From Paludibacteraceae bacterium (GTDB taxonomy: Bacteria; Bacteroidota; Bacteroidia; Bacteroidales; Paludibacteraceae): a stretch of 64,000 bases of DNA. Positions 25,377-35,406 of the stretch are shown piece after piece. The notes under the pieces were generated by a model. That model worked only from the letters and a program-made list of their open reading frames with translations. It ran no database searches and had not been told where the DNA came from. Where the stretch lies: positions 30,327-94,326 of the forward strand of contig JAFZKQ010000067.1 of assembly GCA_017553575.1 (NCBI GenBank), read 5' to 3'. Within the stretch, counting starts at the first letter, position 1. Each line of letters begins with the position of its first letter. The position numbers were made by a program, and so were the translations under genes.

Positions 25377-26978
25377 TTACAATTTAGGACCAGCTGCAAC
25401 CAAAGCCTTACCAGCTGCATTACCCGTATACTTCACGAAGTTCTTTTGGAAACGAGAAGCCAAATCCTTAGCCTTAGTCTCCCACTCAGAAGCGTTAGCA
25501 TACGTGTCACGTGGATCCAAGATTGCTGGGTTCACGCCTGGCAAAGAAGTAGGAACCTCGAAGTCGAACATAGGGATCTTCTTCGTAGGAGCCTTCAAGA
25601 TATCGCCGCTCAAGATAGCGTCGATGATACCACGCGTATCAGGAATAGAGATACGCTTGCCAGTACCGTTCCATCCAGTGTTCACCAAGTAAGCCTTAGC
25701 GCCTGACTTTTGCATCTTCTTAACCAACTCCTCAGCATACTTAGTTGGGTGCAACTCCAAGAATGCTTGGCCGAAGCAAGCAGAGAATGTTGGAGTAGGC
25801 TCTGTGATACCACGCTCAGTACCAGCCAACTTAGCAGTAAATCCGCTCAAGAAGTAGTATTGAGTCTGCTCTGGAGTCAAGATTGAAACTGGAGGCAATA
25901 CACCGAATGCGTCAGCTGACAAGAAGATAACGTTCTTAGCAGCAGGAGCTGAAGAACCTGGTTGGATGTTGTTGATATGGTTGATAGGATAAGAAACACG
26001 AGTGTTCTCCGTAACTGACTTGTCGTTGAAGTCGATCTTACCATTCTTGTCTACAGTTACGTTCTCCAACAAAGCGTTACGCTTGATAGCGCCGTAGATA
26101 TCTGGCTCGTGCTCCTTGCTCAAACCGATAACCTTAGCGTAGCAACCGCCTTCCAAGTTGAATACGCCCTCGTCATCCCATCCGTGCTCATCGTCACCGA
26201 TCAAGCGACGCTTAGGGTCAGTTGACAAAGTCGTCTTACCTGTACCAGACAAACCGAAGAAGATTGCTGTGTTCTTGCCATCCATGTCGCAGTTAGCGGA
26301 GCAGTGCATTGAAGCGATGCCCTTCAATGGCAAGTAGTAGTTCTGCATAGAGAACATACCCTTCTTCATCTCACCACCATACCAAGTATTGATGATAACT
26401 TGCTCACGAGAAGTTACGTTGAAAGCAACGCAAGTCTCAGAGTTCAAGCCCAACTCCTTGTAGTTCTCTACCTTAGCCTTAGAAGCGTTGTAGATAACGA
26501 AGTTAGGCTCGAAGTTAGCCAACTCCTCAGCAGTTGGTTGGATGAACATATTCTTTACGAAGTGTGCTTGCCAAGCTACCTCAACGATGAAACGGACAGC
26601 CAAACGAGTTGCCTTGTTAGCGCCACAGAATGCATCTACTACATAAAGTTGCTTGTTAGAGAGCTCTTTCTTCGCAATTTCTTTCACCTTTGCCCAAACG
26701 TCTTCGCTCATTGGGTGGTTATCGTTCTTGTACTCTTCTGAAGTCCACCATACGGTATCCTTAGAATTTGCATCCATAACGATATACTTATCCTTAGGAG
26801 AACGACCCGTATAAATACCTGTCATTACGTTTACTGCACCCAACTCAGTCTCTTGACCTTTTTCATAACCTTGAAGAGCAGGGTTGATTTCCGCCTTGAA
26901 AAGCTCTTCATAAGAAGGATTGTGCGCAATCACCGTAGAACCAGTGATGCCATACTTTGATAAATCCAAGTTTGCCAT
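25377..26978 (-). CDS. pckA: Phosphoenolpyruvate carboxykinase (ATP)
   Basis: The 533-residue protein is full length for ATP-type PEP carboxykinase. The P-loop GLSGTGKTT lies at about residues 242-250, followed by [18 protein letters not shown], and the substrate loop TGRSPKDK lies at 57-64. It interconverts oxaloacetate and PEP with ATP. In anaerobic Bacteroidetes it often runs in the CO2-fixing direction to feed succinate formation. It uses more preferred codons than its neighbours, as expected of a highly expressed gene. A clear promoter lies 50 bp upstream. Confidence 0.97.
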   Translation of the reverse strand: MANLDLSKYGITGSTVIAHNPSYEELFKAEINPALQGYEKGQETELGAVNVMTGIYTGRSPKDKYIVMDANSKDTVWWTSEEYKNDNHPMSEDVWAKVKEIAKKELSNKQLYVVDAFCGANKATRLAVRFIVEVAWQAHFVKNMFIQPTAEELANFEPNFVIYNASKAKVENYKELGLNSETCVAFNVTSREQVIINTWYGGEMKKGMFSMQNYYLPLKGIASMHCSANCDMDGKNTAIFFGLSGTGKTTLSTDPKRRLIGDDEHGWDDEGVFNLEGGCYAKVIGLSKEHEPDIYGAIKRNALLENVTVDKNGKIDFNDKSVTENTRVSYPINHINNIQPGSSAPAAKNVIFLSADAFGVLPPVSILTPEQTQYYFLSGFTAKLAGTERGITEPTPTFSACFGQAFLELHPTKYAEELVKKMQKSGAKAYLVNTGWNGTGKRISIPDTRGIIDAILSGDILKAPTKKIPMFDFEVPTSLPGVNPAILDPRDTYANASEWETKAKDLASRFQKNFVKYTGNAAGKALVAAGPKL

Positions 26979-27026
26979 TATTAATTTTATATTTTAATGA
27001 ATATATTTCTTCCGTTTTATACGTCA

Positions 27027-27056
27027 CAAATTTAATAAATATTTCCAATAGGCAAT
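27027..27056 (-). promoter_or_regulatory. Promoter of pckA
   Basis: The minus strand reads TAAATTTG (27027-27034), a perfect TAnnTTTG box, with ATTG about 19 bp upstream (27053-27056). The leader would be about 40 nt. Confidence 0.7.
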
Positions 27057-27210
27057 TTTATTATGAGAAAAACTGACACATTATTTGAGATTTTTTTTAC
27101 GATTCGCCTTAACTTTGCCATCAAAAAGGTGAATCTCTCTTTACTGAAGGACTAAAAGTTACGACACGAGATTTTTCACCTCTTTCAATTTACTTTTAGA
27201 AGTTACTGAA

Positions 27211-27639
27211 ATGCACAGACTTATAGAGCAGAGCATGGCTCGCCAATCAAGGGTCGTCTTCCCGAAAGACTTAAATGCGAACGGCACGCTCTTCGGAGGC
27301 GAGGCCATGAAATGGATGGACGAAATCGCCTTCGTCGTAGCCACCCGATTCACCAGACAACGGATGTTCACCATGTCCACAGACAACGTGAAGTTTCTCC
27401 GCCCCGTCCTGCCGGAACATCTTGTAGAGGCCGTCGGCTATGTAGAGAAGGCAACCGCCGTCAAACTCTTCATCAAGGTGGAGATTTTCGCCGAGGAGCG
27501 ATATGAAGAGAAACGGGAGAAGGCCGTCGAAGCCTCCTTTGTCTTTGTGGCCATGAACGAGAACCTGACTCCTTGCCGCATACGCTACCCTTTCGACTTT
27601 GAGCTGTTCCAGAAAGAGATTGCGGAAGAGAACAAATAG
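27211..27639 (+). CDS. Acyl-CoA thioesterase (YciA/BACH-like hotdog)
   Basis: The 142-residue protein has the acyl-CoA hydrolase signature of the YciA/BACH group: SRVVFPKDLNANGTLFGGEAMKWMDE with Asn and Asp in the active-site helix, then MSTDNVKFLRPV. It cleaves acyl-CoA to free acid and CoA; chain preference cannot be told. It is transcribed away from pckA and ends in a clear terminator at 27671-27708. Confidence 0.9.
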   Translation: MHRLIEQSMARQSRVVFPKDLNANGTLFGGEAMKWMDEIAFVVATRFTRQRMFTMSTDNVKFLRPVLPEHLVEAVGYVEKATAVKLFIKVEIFAEERYEEKREKAVEASFVFVAMNENLTPCRIRYPFDFELFQKEIAEENK

Positions 27640-27670
27640 ACAGAGAACTAACATTAATAATACAGCAACG

Positions 27671-27708
27671 GGCATCGTGAATCAATAGATTTTCGGTGCC
27701 TTTTTTTT
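27671..27708 (+). terminator. Rho-independent terminator
   Basis: GGCATCG-TGAATC and GATTTTCGGTGCC form an imperfect stem around AATA, followed by eight T (27701-27708). Confidence 0.8.
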
Positions 27709-28149
27709 CAATAGACCTATATAAAAAAGAAAAGTGGCAGATTCCACATCTACCACTCACCCTTTAAAGATAATACATTGAAATAAACAAAAAATACAGG
27801 TTTAGGACAAAAAAGAATGAACAAATACCGTGCCAAAACACAGAAACAAGCATAAAACAGAATAAAGAATTTCAAAATATTGCACTATTTTTATTTAAAA
27901 CACTAATATTCAATCAAATAAACAACAAAATCAAAAATCCACACTTATTTGCAGGGTGTGACACATTTCCCCACAATGGGAAAATACTCCACAATTTGAT
28001 TGGAGAATTATTCCACACCGTCTAGAAACATAGAAAACATCGTGCAAATCGCAATTGAAAAAAAAGAGCACCTCAAACATTATTTTCTCGCAGAAAACAA
28101 TTTTGTGTATCCACAGAAAAAAAGTACTTTCGAATAAAAATATGAAATC
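27709..28149. other. AT-rich gene-free flank of the restriction locus
   Basis: About 440 bp, visibly more AT-rich than the coding sequence around it, with no convincing frame. It borders the restriction-modification genes and is compatible with an acquired segment. Confidence 0.45.
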
Positions 28150-29607
28150 ATGTTTCAAGCCATAGTAGAACGCACAAAAAATTTCATGACGTCAGTCACA
28201 AAGGCCGAACGTAAAAAATATGGGCAGTTTTTCACATCCGAAAAAACGGCTCAGTATATGGCTCAGATGTTCCATTTCGATCTCTCTCATCCAGAAATAA
28301 CATTACTCGACACAGGAGCAGGCACAGGCATATTGTCAGCCTCAATCGTCTGGAATCTCATAAAACTCGGATACAAAGGGAAAATCTCACTTGTTTGCTA
28401 TGAAAACGACAATCAAGTGATTCCTGTCCTTATTGAGAATCTGGAATATATGCGTCAGTACGCAAACCTAAATTACCGTGTAATAACAGAAAACTACATT
28501 ACTTCACAACACTTCTCTGGCAATCTAAATCTATTTGAACTAAAAGAATGTAAATACGACTACATTATAGGCAACCCACCATACATGAAAATTTCCAAAG
28601 ATGCACCTGAAGCGTTACACATGCAACATATCTGTCATGGCACACCCAACCTCTACTTTCTCTTTTGGGCGATGGCAATCAACAATCTAAAAGAGAACGG
28701 TGAATTAGTTTACATAGTACCTCGTTCGTGGACATCAGGTGCATATTTTGAACGTTTTCGGAAGTTTCTTTTCAAACACTCGACAATTCAAATGGTGCAT
28801 TTATTTGTAAGCCGAGACAAAGTATTCAGCGAAGACCCCATACTACAAGAGACAATGATTATAAAAATCAAAAAAACAAATCAAAGACCCGATTCAATTG
28901 TTATCACATCCTGTTCCACGAAGGACTTTAAAAACTTGTCTCATTTTCAAGTACCTTATAACACAGTGGTAGCTCATAACAATTATGTGTTTCTTCCAAC
29001 TAACAAAGAAGAAGCAGATGTGCTGACACGCATCAATGGATTCCCGAACACACTAAAATCGCTACAAGTGCCTATGCACACAGGCTTAGTAGTTGATTTT
29101 CGCGAGCGAGAAGCCCTAAAGGACAAAGCAGAGCCCGATACATATCCGCTCTTCTATTCATCTCACATAAGCAAAGATGGACAAGTAGTATGGCCAACAG
29201 GGAAATCAGGAGAATACATCCACACAAACCGCACAGGCCTGTTACAATCAAACAGCAACTATATTTTCATCAAACGCTTCACCTCCAAAGAGGAACCTCG
29301 ACGTTTACAATGTGGCATATACCTCTCAAGCCACTACCCTAAATATAAATACATCAGTACACAAAATAAAATCAATTTCATAGAATGCCGTTCGTTAGAT
29401 ATGCTATATGGCGTTTTTGCCTTGTTGAATTCCACGCTCTACGACCAATATTATCGCATATTGAACGGTTCTACACAAGTAAATTCCTCTGAAGTAAACG
29501 CAATGCCCATACCATCCGCAAAGACGATTAGCAAAATCGGAGAGGAATTATTAGGGCAGCCTCTCTCAACCGAACTTTGCGATAAAATATTAGAAAAATG
29601 GATATAA
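28150..29607 (+). CDS. N6-adenine DNA methyltransferase of a BsuBI/PstI-type system
   Basis: The 485-residue enzyme has SAM motif I LLDTGAGTGILS (52-63) and catalytic motif IV NPPY (142-145), the mark of N6-adenine methylases. The N-terminal KKYGQFFTSEKTAQYMA also fits. The C-terminal half would be the target recognition domain. It overlaps the endonuclease gene by 10 bp, so the two are a translationally coupled restriction-modification pair. The target is predicted to be CTGCAG because the partner is BsuBI/PstI-like. Codon use is AT-richer than in the flanking housekeeping genes. Confidence 0.92.
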   Translation: MFQAIVERTKNFMTSVTKAERKKYGQFFTSEKTAQYMAQMFHFDLSHPEITLLDTGAGTGILSASIVWNLIKLGYKGKISLVCYENDNQVIPVLIENLEYMRQYANLNYRVITENYITSQHFSGNLNLFELKECKYDYIIGNPPYMKISKDAPEALHMQHICHGTPNLYFLFWAMAINNLKENGELVYIVPRSWTSGAYFERFRKFLFKHSTIQMVHLFVSRDKVFSEDPILQETMIIKIKKTNQRPDSIVITSCSTKDFKNLSHFQVPYNTVVAHNNYVFLPTNKEEADVLTRINGFPNTLKSLQVPMHTGLVVDFREREALKDKAEPDTYPLFYSSHISKDGQVVWPTGKSGEYIHTNRTGLLQSNSNYIFIKRFTSKEEPRRLQCGIYLSSHYPKYKYISTQNKINFIECRSLDMLYGVFALLNSTLYDQYYRILNGSTQVNSSEVNAMPIPSAKTISKIGEELLGQPLSTELCDKILEKWI

Positions 29608-30527
29608 AAAAAATTTCAACAATAAAGGACCTGCTAAAACTATTAGGCATGCCCCAAAAACAACAAACCGACCTTTGCGCACTTACCATTTTGAGCATGG
29701 CAAATCTAACACAAAAGGGGCAGTGGAAGAAAGCCGAAGCAAATTGGATGCGGATTCATGACATCATCGCTTTTGCTAACAAGAATTACGGGACATCTTA
29801 TGCAGAAAATTCCCGTGAAACTTTTCGCAAACAAGCATTGCACCATTTCCGAACAGCAGCCCTTATAGAGGACAATGCGGAAGCCACAAATAGTCCAAAT
29901 TACAGATATAAACTTACAAATGAATTTTTGGCCGTCATACGAGATGTCAAGCCAAATAAAATCCAATCTAGCAAGGTTTTTGAAGAGTTCTGCAAAAAAC
30001 ACACAAGCCTCACCGACCTTTACGCATCCAAAAAGGAAATGCAAAAAATGCCCGTAAAAATCAACAATTCAGAATTTTCATTGAGTCCAGGGAAGCACAA
30101 TCTATTACAAATAAAGATTATCAAAGAATTCGCTCCTCGATTTGCACCAGATTCACAATGTTTGTATTTGGGTGATACCACAGAAAAAGATCTTATCAAA
30201 GAAGAAAACAAACTGAAAGAATTGGGTTTCTCTATCACACTACACGACACAATGCCAGATGTGGTTTTATATCGCGAAGACAAAGATTGGCTCTATTTCA
30301 TAGAGGCAGTGACATCCGTAGGACCAATGTCTCCTGATCGAGTGTTAAATATTCAAGAGTTAACTAAAAACGTGAAAGCAGGGAAAATTTTCGTTACTGC
30401 TTTTTTGGATTTTGACACATATAAACGATTCTCTAAAGATCTTGCATGGGAGACAGAAGTTTGGATCGCCGACAATCCTGAACATATGATACATCTTAAC
30501 GGCGATAAATTTCTTGGTCCACGATAA
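29598..30527 (+). CDS. BsuBI/PstI-family type II restriction endonuclease
   Basis: The 309-residue protein has an N-terminal helical domain (about 1-130) and the BsuBI/PstI C-terminal catalytic domain. Key blocks are [11 protein letters not shown] (about 195-205), MPDVVLY and [15 protein letters not shown] (about 217-245), giving a PD...E-x-x type core. Enzymes of this family cut CTGCAG. It is coupled to the methylase upstream by a 10-bp overlap. Both genes look intact. Confidence 0.9.
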   Translation: MDIKKISTIKDLLKLLGMPQKQQTDLCALTILSMANLTQKGQWKKAEANWMRIHDIIAFANKNYGTSYAENSRETFRKQALHHFRTAALIEDNAEATNSPNYRYKLTNEFLAVIRDVKPNKIQSSKVFEEFCKKHTSLTDLYASKKEMQKMPVKINNSEFSLSPGKHNLLQIKIIKEFAPRFAPDSQCLYLGDTTEKDLIKEENKLKELGFSITLHDTMPDVVLYREDKDWLYFIEAVTSVGPMSPDRVLNIQELTKNVKAGKIFVTAFLDFDTYKRFSKDLAWETEVWIADNPEHMIHLNGDKFLGPR

Positions 30528-30551
30528 CATCTTATTTTGCATACATTTTAG

Positions 30552-30559
30552 TAATTTTG
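30552..30559 (+). promoter_or_regulatory. Bacteroidetes -7 box before the Sua5-like gene
   Basis: TAATTTTG matches TAnnTTTG exactly and lies 18 bp before ATG 30578, giving a very short leader. Confidence 0.55.
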
Positions 30560-30577
30560 CAGAAAATTTTACGCATT

Positions 30578-31189
30578 ATGCTCATTAAAATATATCCGGA
30601 AAATCCAAACGAGCGACAGATAGACAAAGTCGTTCAATTCCTCCAAGACGGCGGACTGATTGTGTACCCGACAGATACCATCTATGGATTGGGGTGCGAC
30701 ATCTTCAACACTCGCGCCGTGGAACGGATTTGCCAATATAAGAAAATCGACCCCCGCAAGGCCAATCTCTCCTTCATCTGCTACGACTTGAGCAACATCA
30801 GCGAATATGCGAAAGTGGACAACGCCACCTTCAAATTGATGAAGAAGAATTTGCCTGGTCCCTTCACGTTCATCCTCAACGGCAACAGCAACTTGCCGAA
30901 ACTTTTCCGGAACAAGAAGACTGTCGGCATCCGTATCCCCGACAACAACATCATACGCGAATTGGTGCGCGTCTTGGGCAACCCCATCCTCTCCACCTCC
31001 GTCAAAGACGACGATGACGAGATCTTGGAGTATTTCACCGACCCGGAATTGATCGAAGAACGTTACGCTCACATCGCCGACGCTGTGATAGACGGAGGCA
31101 TCGGAACGTTGGAACCTTCCACCATCGTAGACTGCACGGGCGACGAACCCGTAATCGTACGTCAGGGAAAAGGGGAACTGATCTGGTAA
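30578..31189 (+). CDS. L-threonylcarbamoyladenylate synthase-like (YciO/Sua5 family)
   Basis: ATG 30578 ([13 protein letters not shown]) gives 203 residues and puts the start just after a promoter box. The motifs [17 protein letters not shown] and [19 protein letters not shown] fit the YrdC fold, and the C-terminal [19 protein letters not shown] is also typical. Sua5/TsaC makes threonylcarbamoyl-AMP for tRNA t6A37. The size and sequence are closer to the YciO branch, whose role is less certain. Confidence 0.85.
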   Translation: MLIKIYPENPNERQIDKVVQFLQDGGLIVYPTDTIYGLGCDIFNTRAVERICQYKKIDPRKANLSFICYDLSNISEYAKVDNATFKLMKKNLPGPFTFILNGNSNLPKLFRNKKTVGIRIPDNNIIRELVRVLGNPILSTSVKDDDDEILEYFTDPELIEERYAHIADAVIDGGIGTLEPSTIVDCTGDEPVIVRQGKGELIW

Positions 31190-31270
31190 TTGTGAATTAA
31201 GAATTATGAATTAAGAGTTATGCGTTAACTCGGAGAAACGAACGAGGTTGCTTTAAGCGAATTAGAAATT

Positions 31271-32167
31271 ATGTGGATTGTATTAGCTATCTGCTCCGCC
31301 CTTCTTTTGGGTATTTATGACGTATTCAAAAAAATATCGGTAAAGGAGAACGCCGTCATCCCTGTGCTATCGGCCTCCATCTTCATCTCCTTCCTGCTCT
31401 TCTTGCCCGTCTTGCTCTTCTCTTATGAATGTCCGGAGAAGGCGAAAGAATGGAACATCTTCATCCCCGAGATCTCTTGGTCCACCCATCTCCTGATCCT
31501 TTTCAAATCGCTCATCGTATTGGGGTCCTGGATTTCGGCCTACTTCGGCATGAAGCACATCCCGATTACCATCTACGCACCGATCCGTGCCACCCAACCC
31601 ATCTGGACCGTGCTTGGAGCCCTGCTCATCTTCTCGGAGAGACTGACGCTCCTTCAAAGCATCGGCGTGGCCGTCACCATCTCCTCGTTTTACCTCTTCT
31701 CCGTCATTGGGCATAAGGAGGGCATCTCTTGGAAAAGGAACAAATGGATTTGGCTCATCCTGCTGGCCACACTCTTAGGCACAGTCAGTGGCCTCTACGA
31801 CAAGCACTTGATGAAGCATTTCGACCGAATGGCCGTCCAAGTGTTCAGCACCACCTACCAAGCCATCGCCATGCTCCTCGTGACACTATTCCTATGGTAT
31901 CCCAACCGGAAAAACAGCACGCCTTTCCATTGGAGATGGTCCATCATAGGCATCTCCGTCTTCCTGATCATCGCTGATTACGTTTACTTTTGGTCGCTGT
32001 CGGAAAAGGATGCCATGATCTCCATCGTCTCCACCATCCGCCGCTCGGGTGCCATCGTGCCGTTCTGCTACGGAGCACTGATGTTGCACGAGAAGAATTT
32101 GAAGGTGAAGAGCCTACTCTTGACGGGCGTCCTACTCGGTATTTTCCTCCTCTACATCGGAAGATGA
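31271..32167 (+). CDS. EamA/DMT-family transporter
   Basis: The 298-residue protein has ten hydrophobic helices in two repeated halves, as in the drug/metabolite transporter superfamily (EamA domain twice). The second half ends in a typical LLLTGVLLGIFLLYIGR helix. The substrate is unknown. It is preceded by a short AT-rich spacer with repeats of gaattaag (31194-31220). A second EamA gene lies at 33684-34571. Confidence 0.88.
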   Translation: MWIVLAICSALLLGIYDVFKKISVKENAVIPVLSASIFISFLLFLPVLLFSYECPEKAKEWNIFIPEISWSTHLLILFKSLIVLGSWISAYFGMKHIPITIYAPIRATQPIWTVLGALLIFSERLTLLQSIGVAVTISSFYLFSVIGHKEGISWKRNKWIWLILLATLLGTVSGLYDKHLMKHFDRMAVQVFSTTYQAIAMLLVTLFLWYPNRKNSTPFHWRWSIIGISVFLIIADYVYFWSLSEKDAMISIVSTIRRSGAIVPFCYGALMLHEKNLKVKSLLLTGVLLGIFLLYIGR

Positions 32168-32244
32168 CCCCACTCTTTTCCGTCAAAACAAGGATTTGGA
32201 TTCCAATTCTATAGGGGGATGGGCAAACTTTGGCAAAAAAAGGA

Positions 32245-32252
32245 TATATTTG
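32245..32252 (+). promoter_or_regulatory. Bacteroidetes -7 box before the DUF3256 gene
   Basis: TATATTTG matches TAnnTTTG exactly and lies 38 bp before ATG 32290. Confidence 0.65.
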
Positions 32253-32289
32253 CATAGATTCGAGAACCGCGAACAAAAGTTTCAGGAAA

Positions 32290-32967
32290 ATGACAAAAAA
32301 AACAATCCTTTTAGGAATCCTCTTAGCCTTGCTGACCACGATGGCGAATGCGCAAGGGGTGGAATTTTTCATCTCCACCCTCCCCAACAAATACCTTCCC
32401 CAATTGGAACAATCCCAACGGCAAGTGCTGCTCAACAACTATAGGAACAAGAAAGACAGCAGCATCAACAACACCTATGGCGGCAAAAGCAGACTGCTCA
32501 TTTACGACGAAGAGAAGGAGTACATCCGCATAAACCTATCCAAACAGGGTAACCTTGCGGCCAAGAAATTCACCATGTCCGACGGAGAGTCCCTCTTCGC
32601 CCTGTGCACCTGGACTTGCTCCCCTGCCTGCGACGGTGACTTATCCTTTTTCAAAGGTTCCAACCTCACGCCGACAATCAGCAAGAATTTCATTCCCAAC
32701 CTCTATCTCAAAGACTTCTTCATCCTCGACAGCCTGACGGCGAACAACATCAACGCAGACAAGTTGGAAGAATCCTTTGACATCCTCTTCATCCGCTACG
32801 AAGTGCAACAACAATCAGACACCATCCTCGCTATCATAGGGAACGAGACCTACATCGGGGAGAAGAGCTTCGAGAAATGGAAAAGAAGGATGAAGGGTGA
32901 CCGCATCCCTTTGGTTTGGGAAAACGACGAATTTAAAATAGGGGAAGCCTTCTTTGAGAAAAAATGA
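32290..32967 (+). CDS. DUF3256-family exported protein
   Basis: ATG 32290 gives 225 residues with a signal peptide (TILLGILLALLTTMANA). The mature part begins VEFFISTLPNKYLPQLEQ, like DUF3256 proteins, a Bacteroidetes family of unknown function. A CTWTCSPACDG cysteine cluster lies near residue 105. It overlaps the HD-domain gene by 4 bp (ATGA), so the two are co-translated. Confidence 0.75.
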   Translation: MTKKTILLGILLALLTTMANAQGVEFFISTLPNKYLPQLEQSQRQVLLNNYRNKKDSSINNTYGGKSRLLIYDEEKEYIRINLSKQGNLAAKKFTMSDGESLFALCTWTCSPACDGDLSFFKGSNLTPTISKNFIPNLYLKDFFILDSLTANNINADKLEESFDILFIRYEVQQQSDTILAIIGNETYIGEKSFEKWKRRMKGDRIPLVWENDEFKIGEAFFEKK

Positions 32968-33617
32968 ATAACAAGAATATCTTGGACAATCGAGACCTCT
33001 TAAACTATCTCAACACCCAGATCGTGCCCCAATACGAGGCGTTCGACAAGGCTCACAACTTGACCCACGTGAAGGAGGTCATGGAAGAGAGCCTCAAATT
33101 GTCGCACATCTATAAAGCCGACAGCCGGATGTGCGCCACCATCGCCGCATTCCATGATTTGGGATTGAAAATAGACCGTCCGATGCACCACGTCCACTCC
33201 AGGACCCTCCTATTGGAGGACGAGCATCTCACCCGATGGTTCTCACCGGAGGAACTACTCGTGATGGCAGACGCGGTGGAAGACCATCGTGCCTCCGCCA
33301 AGAATCCGCCCCGCTCCCTCTACGGAAAGATCGTGGCCGATGCCGACAAGAACTTAGACCCCATCTACACCATTCGGCGAGCTGTCCAATATGGCATAGC
33401 CCACCACCCAGGAGAAAGCAAGGAGTGGCAATATGAGCGTGTCAAGGAACACATGGACGAAAAGTACGCCGAAGGAGGCTATCTGAAGTTATACCTTCCC
33501 CAATCCTCCAACGCAGAGAAGTTAAGTGAACTACGGCAGATCATAGCTGACGAGAAGAAGTTGAAGGAGACGTTCGACCGTCTGTATGAAGAAGAGAAGA
33601 TTGGACATCCTCTGTAA
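32964..33617 (+). CDS. HD-domain phosphohydrolase
   Basis: The 217-residue cytosolic protein has an HD domain: an early His in KAHNLTHVKEV, the central H-D pair in AAFHDLGLKIDR (about residues 73-84), a later His, and a distal Asp in VADADKNLDPI. Such proteins are metal-dependent phosphohydrolases of nucleotides or related compounds. It overlaps the DUF3256 gene by 4 bp. Confidence 0.85.
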   Translation: MNNKNILDNRDLLNYLNTQIVPQYEAFDKAHNLTHVKEVMEESLKLSHIYKADSRMCATIAAFHDLGLKIDRPMHHVHSRTLLLEDEHLTRWFSPEELLVMADAVEDHRASAKNPPRSLYGKIVADADKNLDPIYTIRRAVQYGIAHHPGESKEWQYERVKEHMDEKYAEGGYLKLYLPQSSNAEKLSELRQIIADEKKLKETFDRLYEEEKIGHPL

Positions 33618-33683
33618 AAGAAAAAACGAAATCATTTTTGAGTATCATCGCAACCGAATTTTAATTTAATCACCTTTTCAAAG

Positions 33684-34571
33684 ATGAAATACCATATCAT
33701 CGCAACCATTACATCTCTTGTATGGGGATCGACTCTTGTGTCATCCAAAGTACTGCTGAATGCGGGCATGACGCCAGCCGAAATCATGACTTGCCGTTTC
33801 ACACTGGCCTACATCCTCATGTGGCTGTTATACCCACGCACGCACAAAATCGAGAGCTGGCGTGACGAGTTCTTCTTCTTCCTCTCCGGCCTCTTCGGAG
33901 GGACGCTCTATTTCCTCACGGAAAACACCGCCCTCTACTACACTCAATCCACCAACGTGGCCTTGATTTGCGCCACCACGCCCATCGCCACAGCCATCGC
34001 TTCGCACCTGCTTGTAAAGGGGGAACGTTTCACGCTCTCCTTCCTTGTGAGTTCCACCATCGCCTTCATCGGAGTGGCCTTGGTCATCCTGAACGGAACG
34101 TTCGTGTTGAAACTCAACCCAAAAGGAGACCTGCTGGCCATAGCGGCGTGCCTCTGCTGGGCCCTCTACTGCATCTCCCTGAAGATGCTCCGAAAGAAAT
34201 ACGACACGATCTATGCCACTCGGAACACCTTCTTCTACGGCATCCTGACCATGGTGCCTTTCCATCTCTTCTACGACCCTTTCAACTTCCCGCTGGAAGG
34301 CTTCACCTCGCCCGTCGTTTGGGGCAACCTATGCTTCCTCGGATTGGTCGCATCGGGGCTCTGCTATTTCTTCTTCAACTTGGCGATAAAACACTTGGGA
34401 GTCATCACCTCCAACAAATACATCTATCTGCTTCCCATCGTGACGATCATCATAGCCAGCATCGTATTGGACGAGCAGATTACGAAATACACCATCCTAG
34501 GAACAGTCCTCATCATCGGCGGACTATGGGGAAATAGTTTATTAAAATTAAAGCTCAAATCAAAGAAATGA
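33684..34571 (+). CDS. EamA/DMT-family transporter
   Basis: The 295-residue integral membrane protein has ten helices in two EamA repeats; SLVWGSTLVSSKVLLNAG is the usual EamA start. The substrate is unknown. It overlaps the flavoprotein gene by 4 bp, so the two are coupled. Confidence 0.9.
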   Translation: MKYHIIATITSLVWGSTLVSSKVLLNAGMTPAEIMTCRFTLAYILMWLLYPRTHKIESWRDEFFFFLSGLFGGTLYFLTENTALYYTQSTNVALICATTPIATAIASHLLVKGERFTLSFLVSSTIAFIGVALVILNGTFVLKLNPKGDLLAIAACLCWALYCISLKMLRKKYDTIYATRNTFFYGILTMVPFHLFYDPFNFPLEGFTSPVVWGNLCFLGLVASGLCYFFFNLAIKHLGVITSNKYIYLLPIVTIIIASIVLDEQITKYTILGTVLIIGGLWGNSLLKLKLKSKK

Positions 34572-35146
34572 AAGTTGTCGTATTGAATGCGAGTCCGAGG
34601 AAGAACGGGCTTGTCTCTCAAATGCTTAACATCATCATAGAACACCTTCCGAAGGAGTGCGAAGTCAGCTTCGTCACCACCAACAGTCTCTCTCTTCGCC
34701 CCTGCATAGGGTGCATGAAGTGCCGCACGACACTCAATTGTTGTCTTCCGGAAGACGATGCACAACGCATTTTGAAAGAGATTAGGGAGGCTGACGCTTT
34801 AGTCGTCGGATCGCCCTGCTATTGGGGGAACATGAACGGCTACCTCAAGGTGCTGTTCGACCGTATCGTATACGGCATGATGGGCGAAAGTCCGTCGGGC
34901 ATACCCATCCCGCTCCACAAAGGGAAACAAGCCATCATCGTAACGACCTGCACCACCCCGTTCCCCTTCAACATCCTCTTCAAGCAAAGCAGAGGCGCCG
35001 TCAAAGCCCTACGGGAAATATTGAAATGGAGCGGATTCAAAATCGTCGGAACCATCGAGAAAGGAGGCACCCGAAAGCATCCCGAACTAACGGAAAGCGA
35101 GAAGAAAAAGTGCATACGGTTGGCGGGAAAACTCAAGAAAAATTGA
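34568..35146 (+). CDS. Flavodoxin-family NAD(P)H-dependent FMN reductase-like protein
   Basis: The 192-residue flavoprotein starts with the FMN phosphate loop NASPRKNGLVSQM (about 7-19). CIGCMKCRTTLNCC (about 48-61) resembles the cysteine cluster of iron-sulfur flavoproteins, and VVGSPCYWGNMNGYLKVLFDR (about 77-97) is the second FMN site. It probably reduces FMN or a small substrate. It is coupled by 4 bp to the transporter upstream. Confidence 0.88.
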   Translation: MKVVVLNASPRKNGLVSQMLNIIIEHLPKECEVSFVTTNSLSLRPCIGCMKCRTTLNCCLPEDDAQRILKEIREADALVVGSPCYWGNMNGYLKVLFDRIVYGMMGESPSGIPIPLHKGKQAIIVTTCTTPFPFNILFKQSRGAVKALREILKWSGFKIVGTIEKGGTRKHPELTESEKKKCIRLAGKLKKN

Positions 35147-35406
35147 GACTCCCAAGTCGATTCTCTCATTATTTGGTCTACAAAGACGAAGCCACAAGTT
35201 CCGTCGCCAGGAAGGGCATAGCTCTCGCTTTCTCCTTAATTATTGGGAATAGGGTTCACCCTGAAAATTTACACGATGGAAAAGAGGAAGCGATAGTGTC
35301 GAACAGTGCATAAGGTATTTCTTCCAGGCAGAGAAGCAGTTTCCCCACTGAAATCACACGCTTCCTACACATTATGTATTGGCGTTGCCCTTGTGTTTTT
35401 TTAGGT

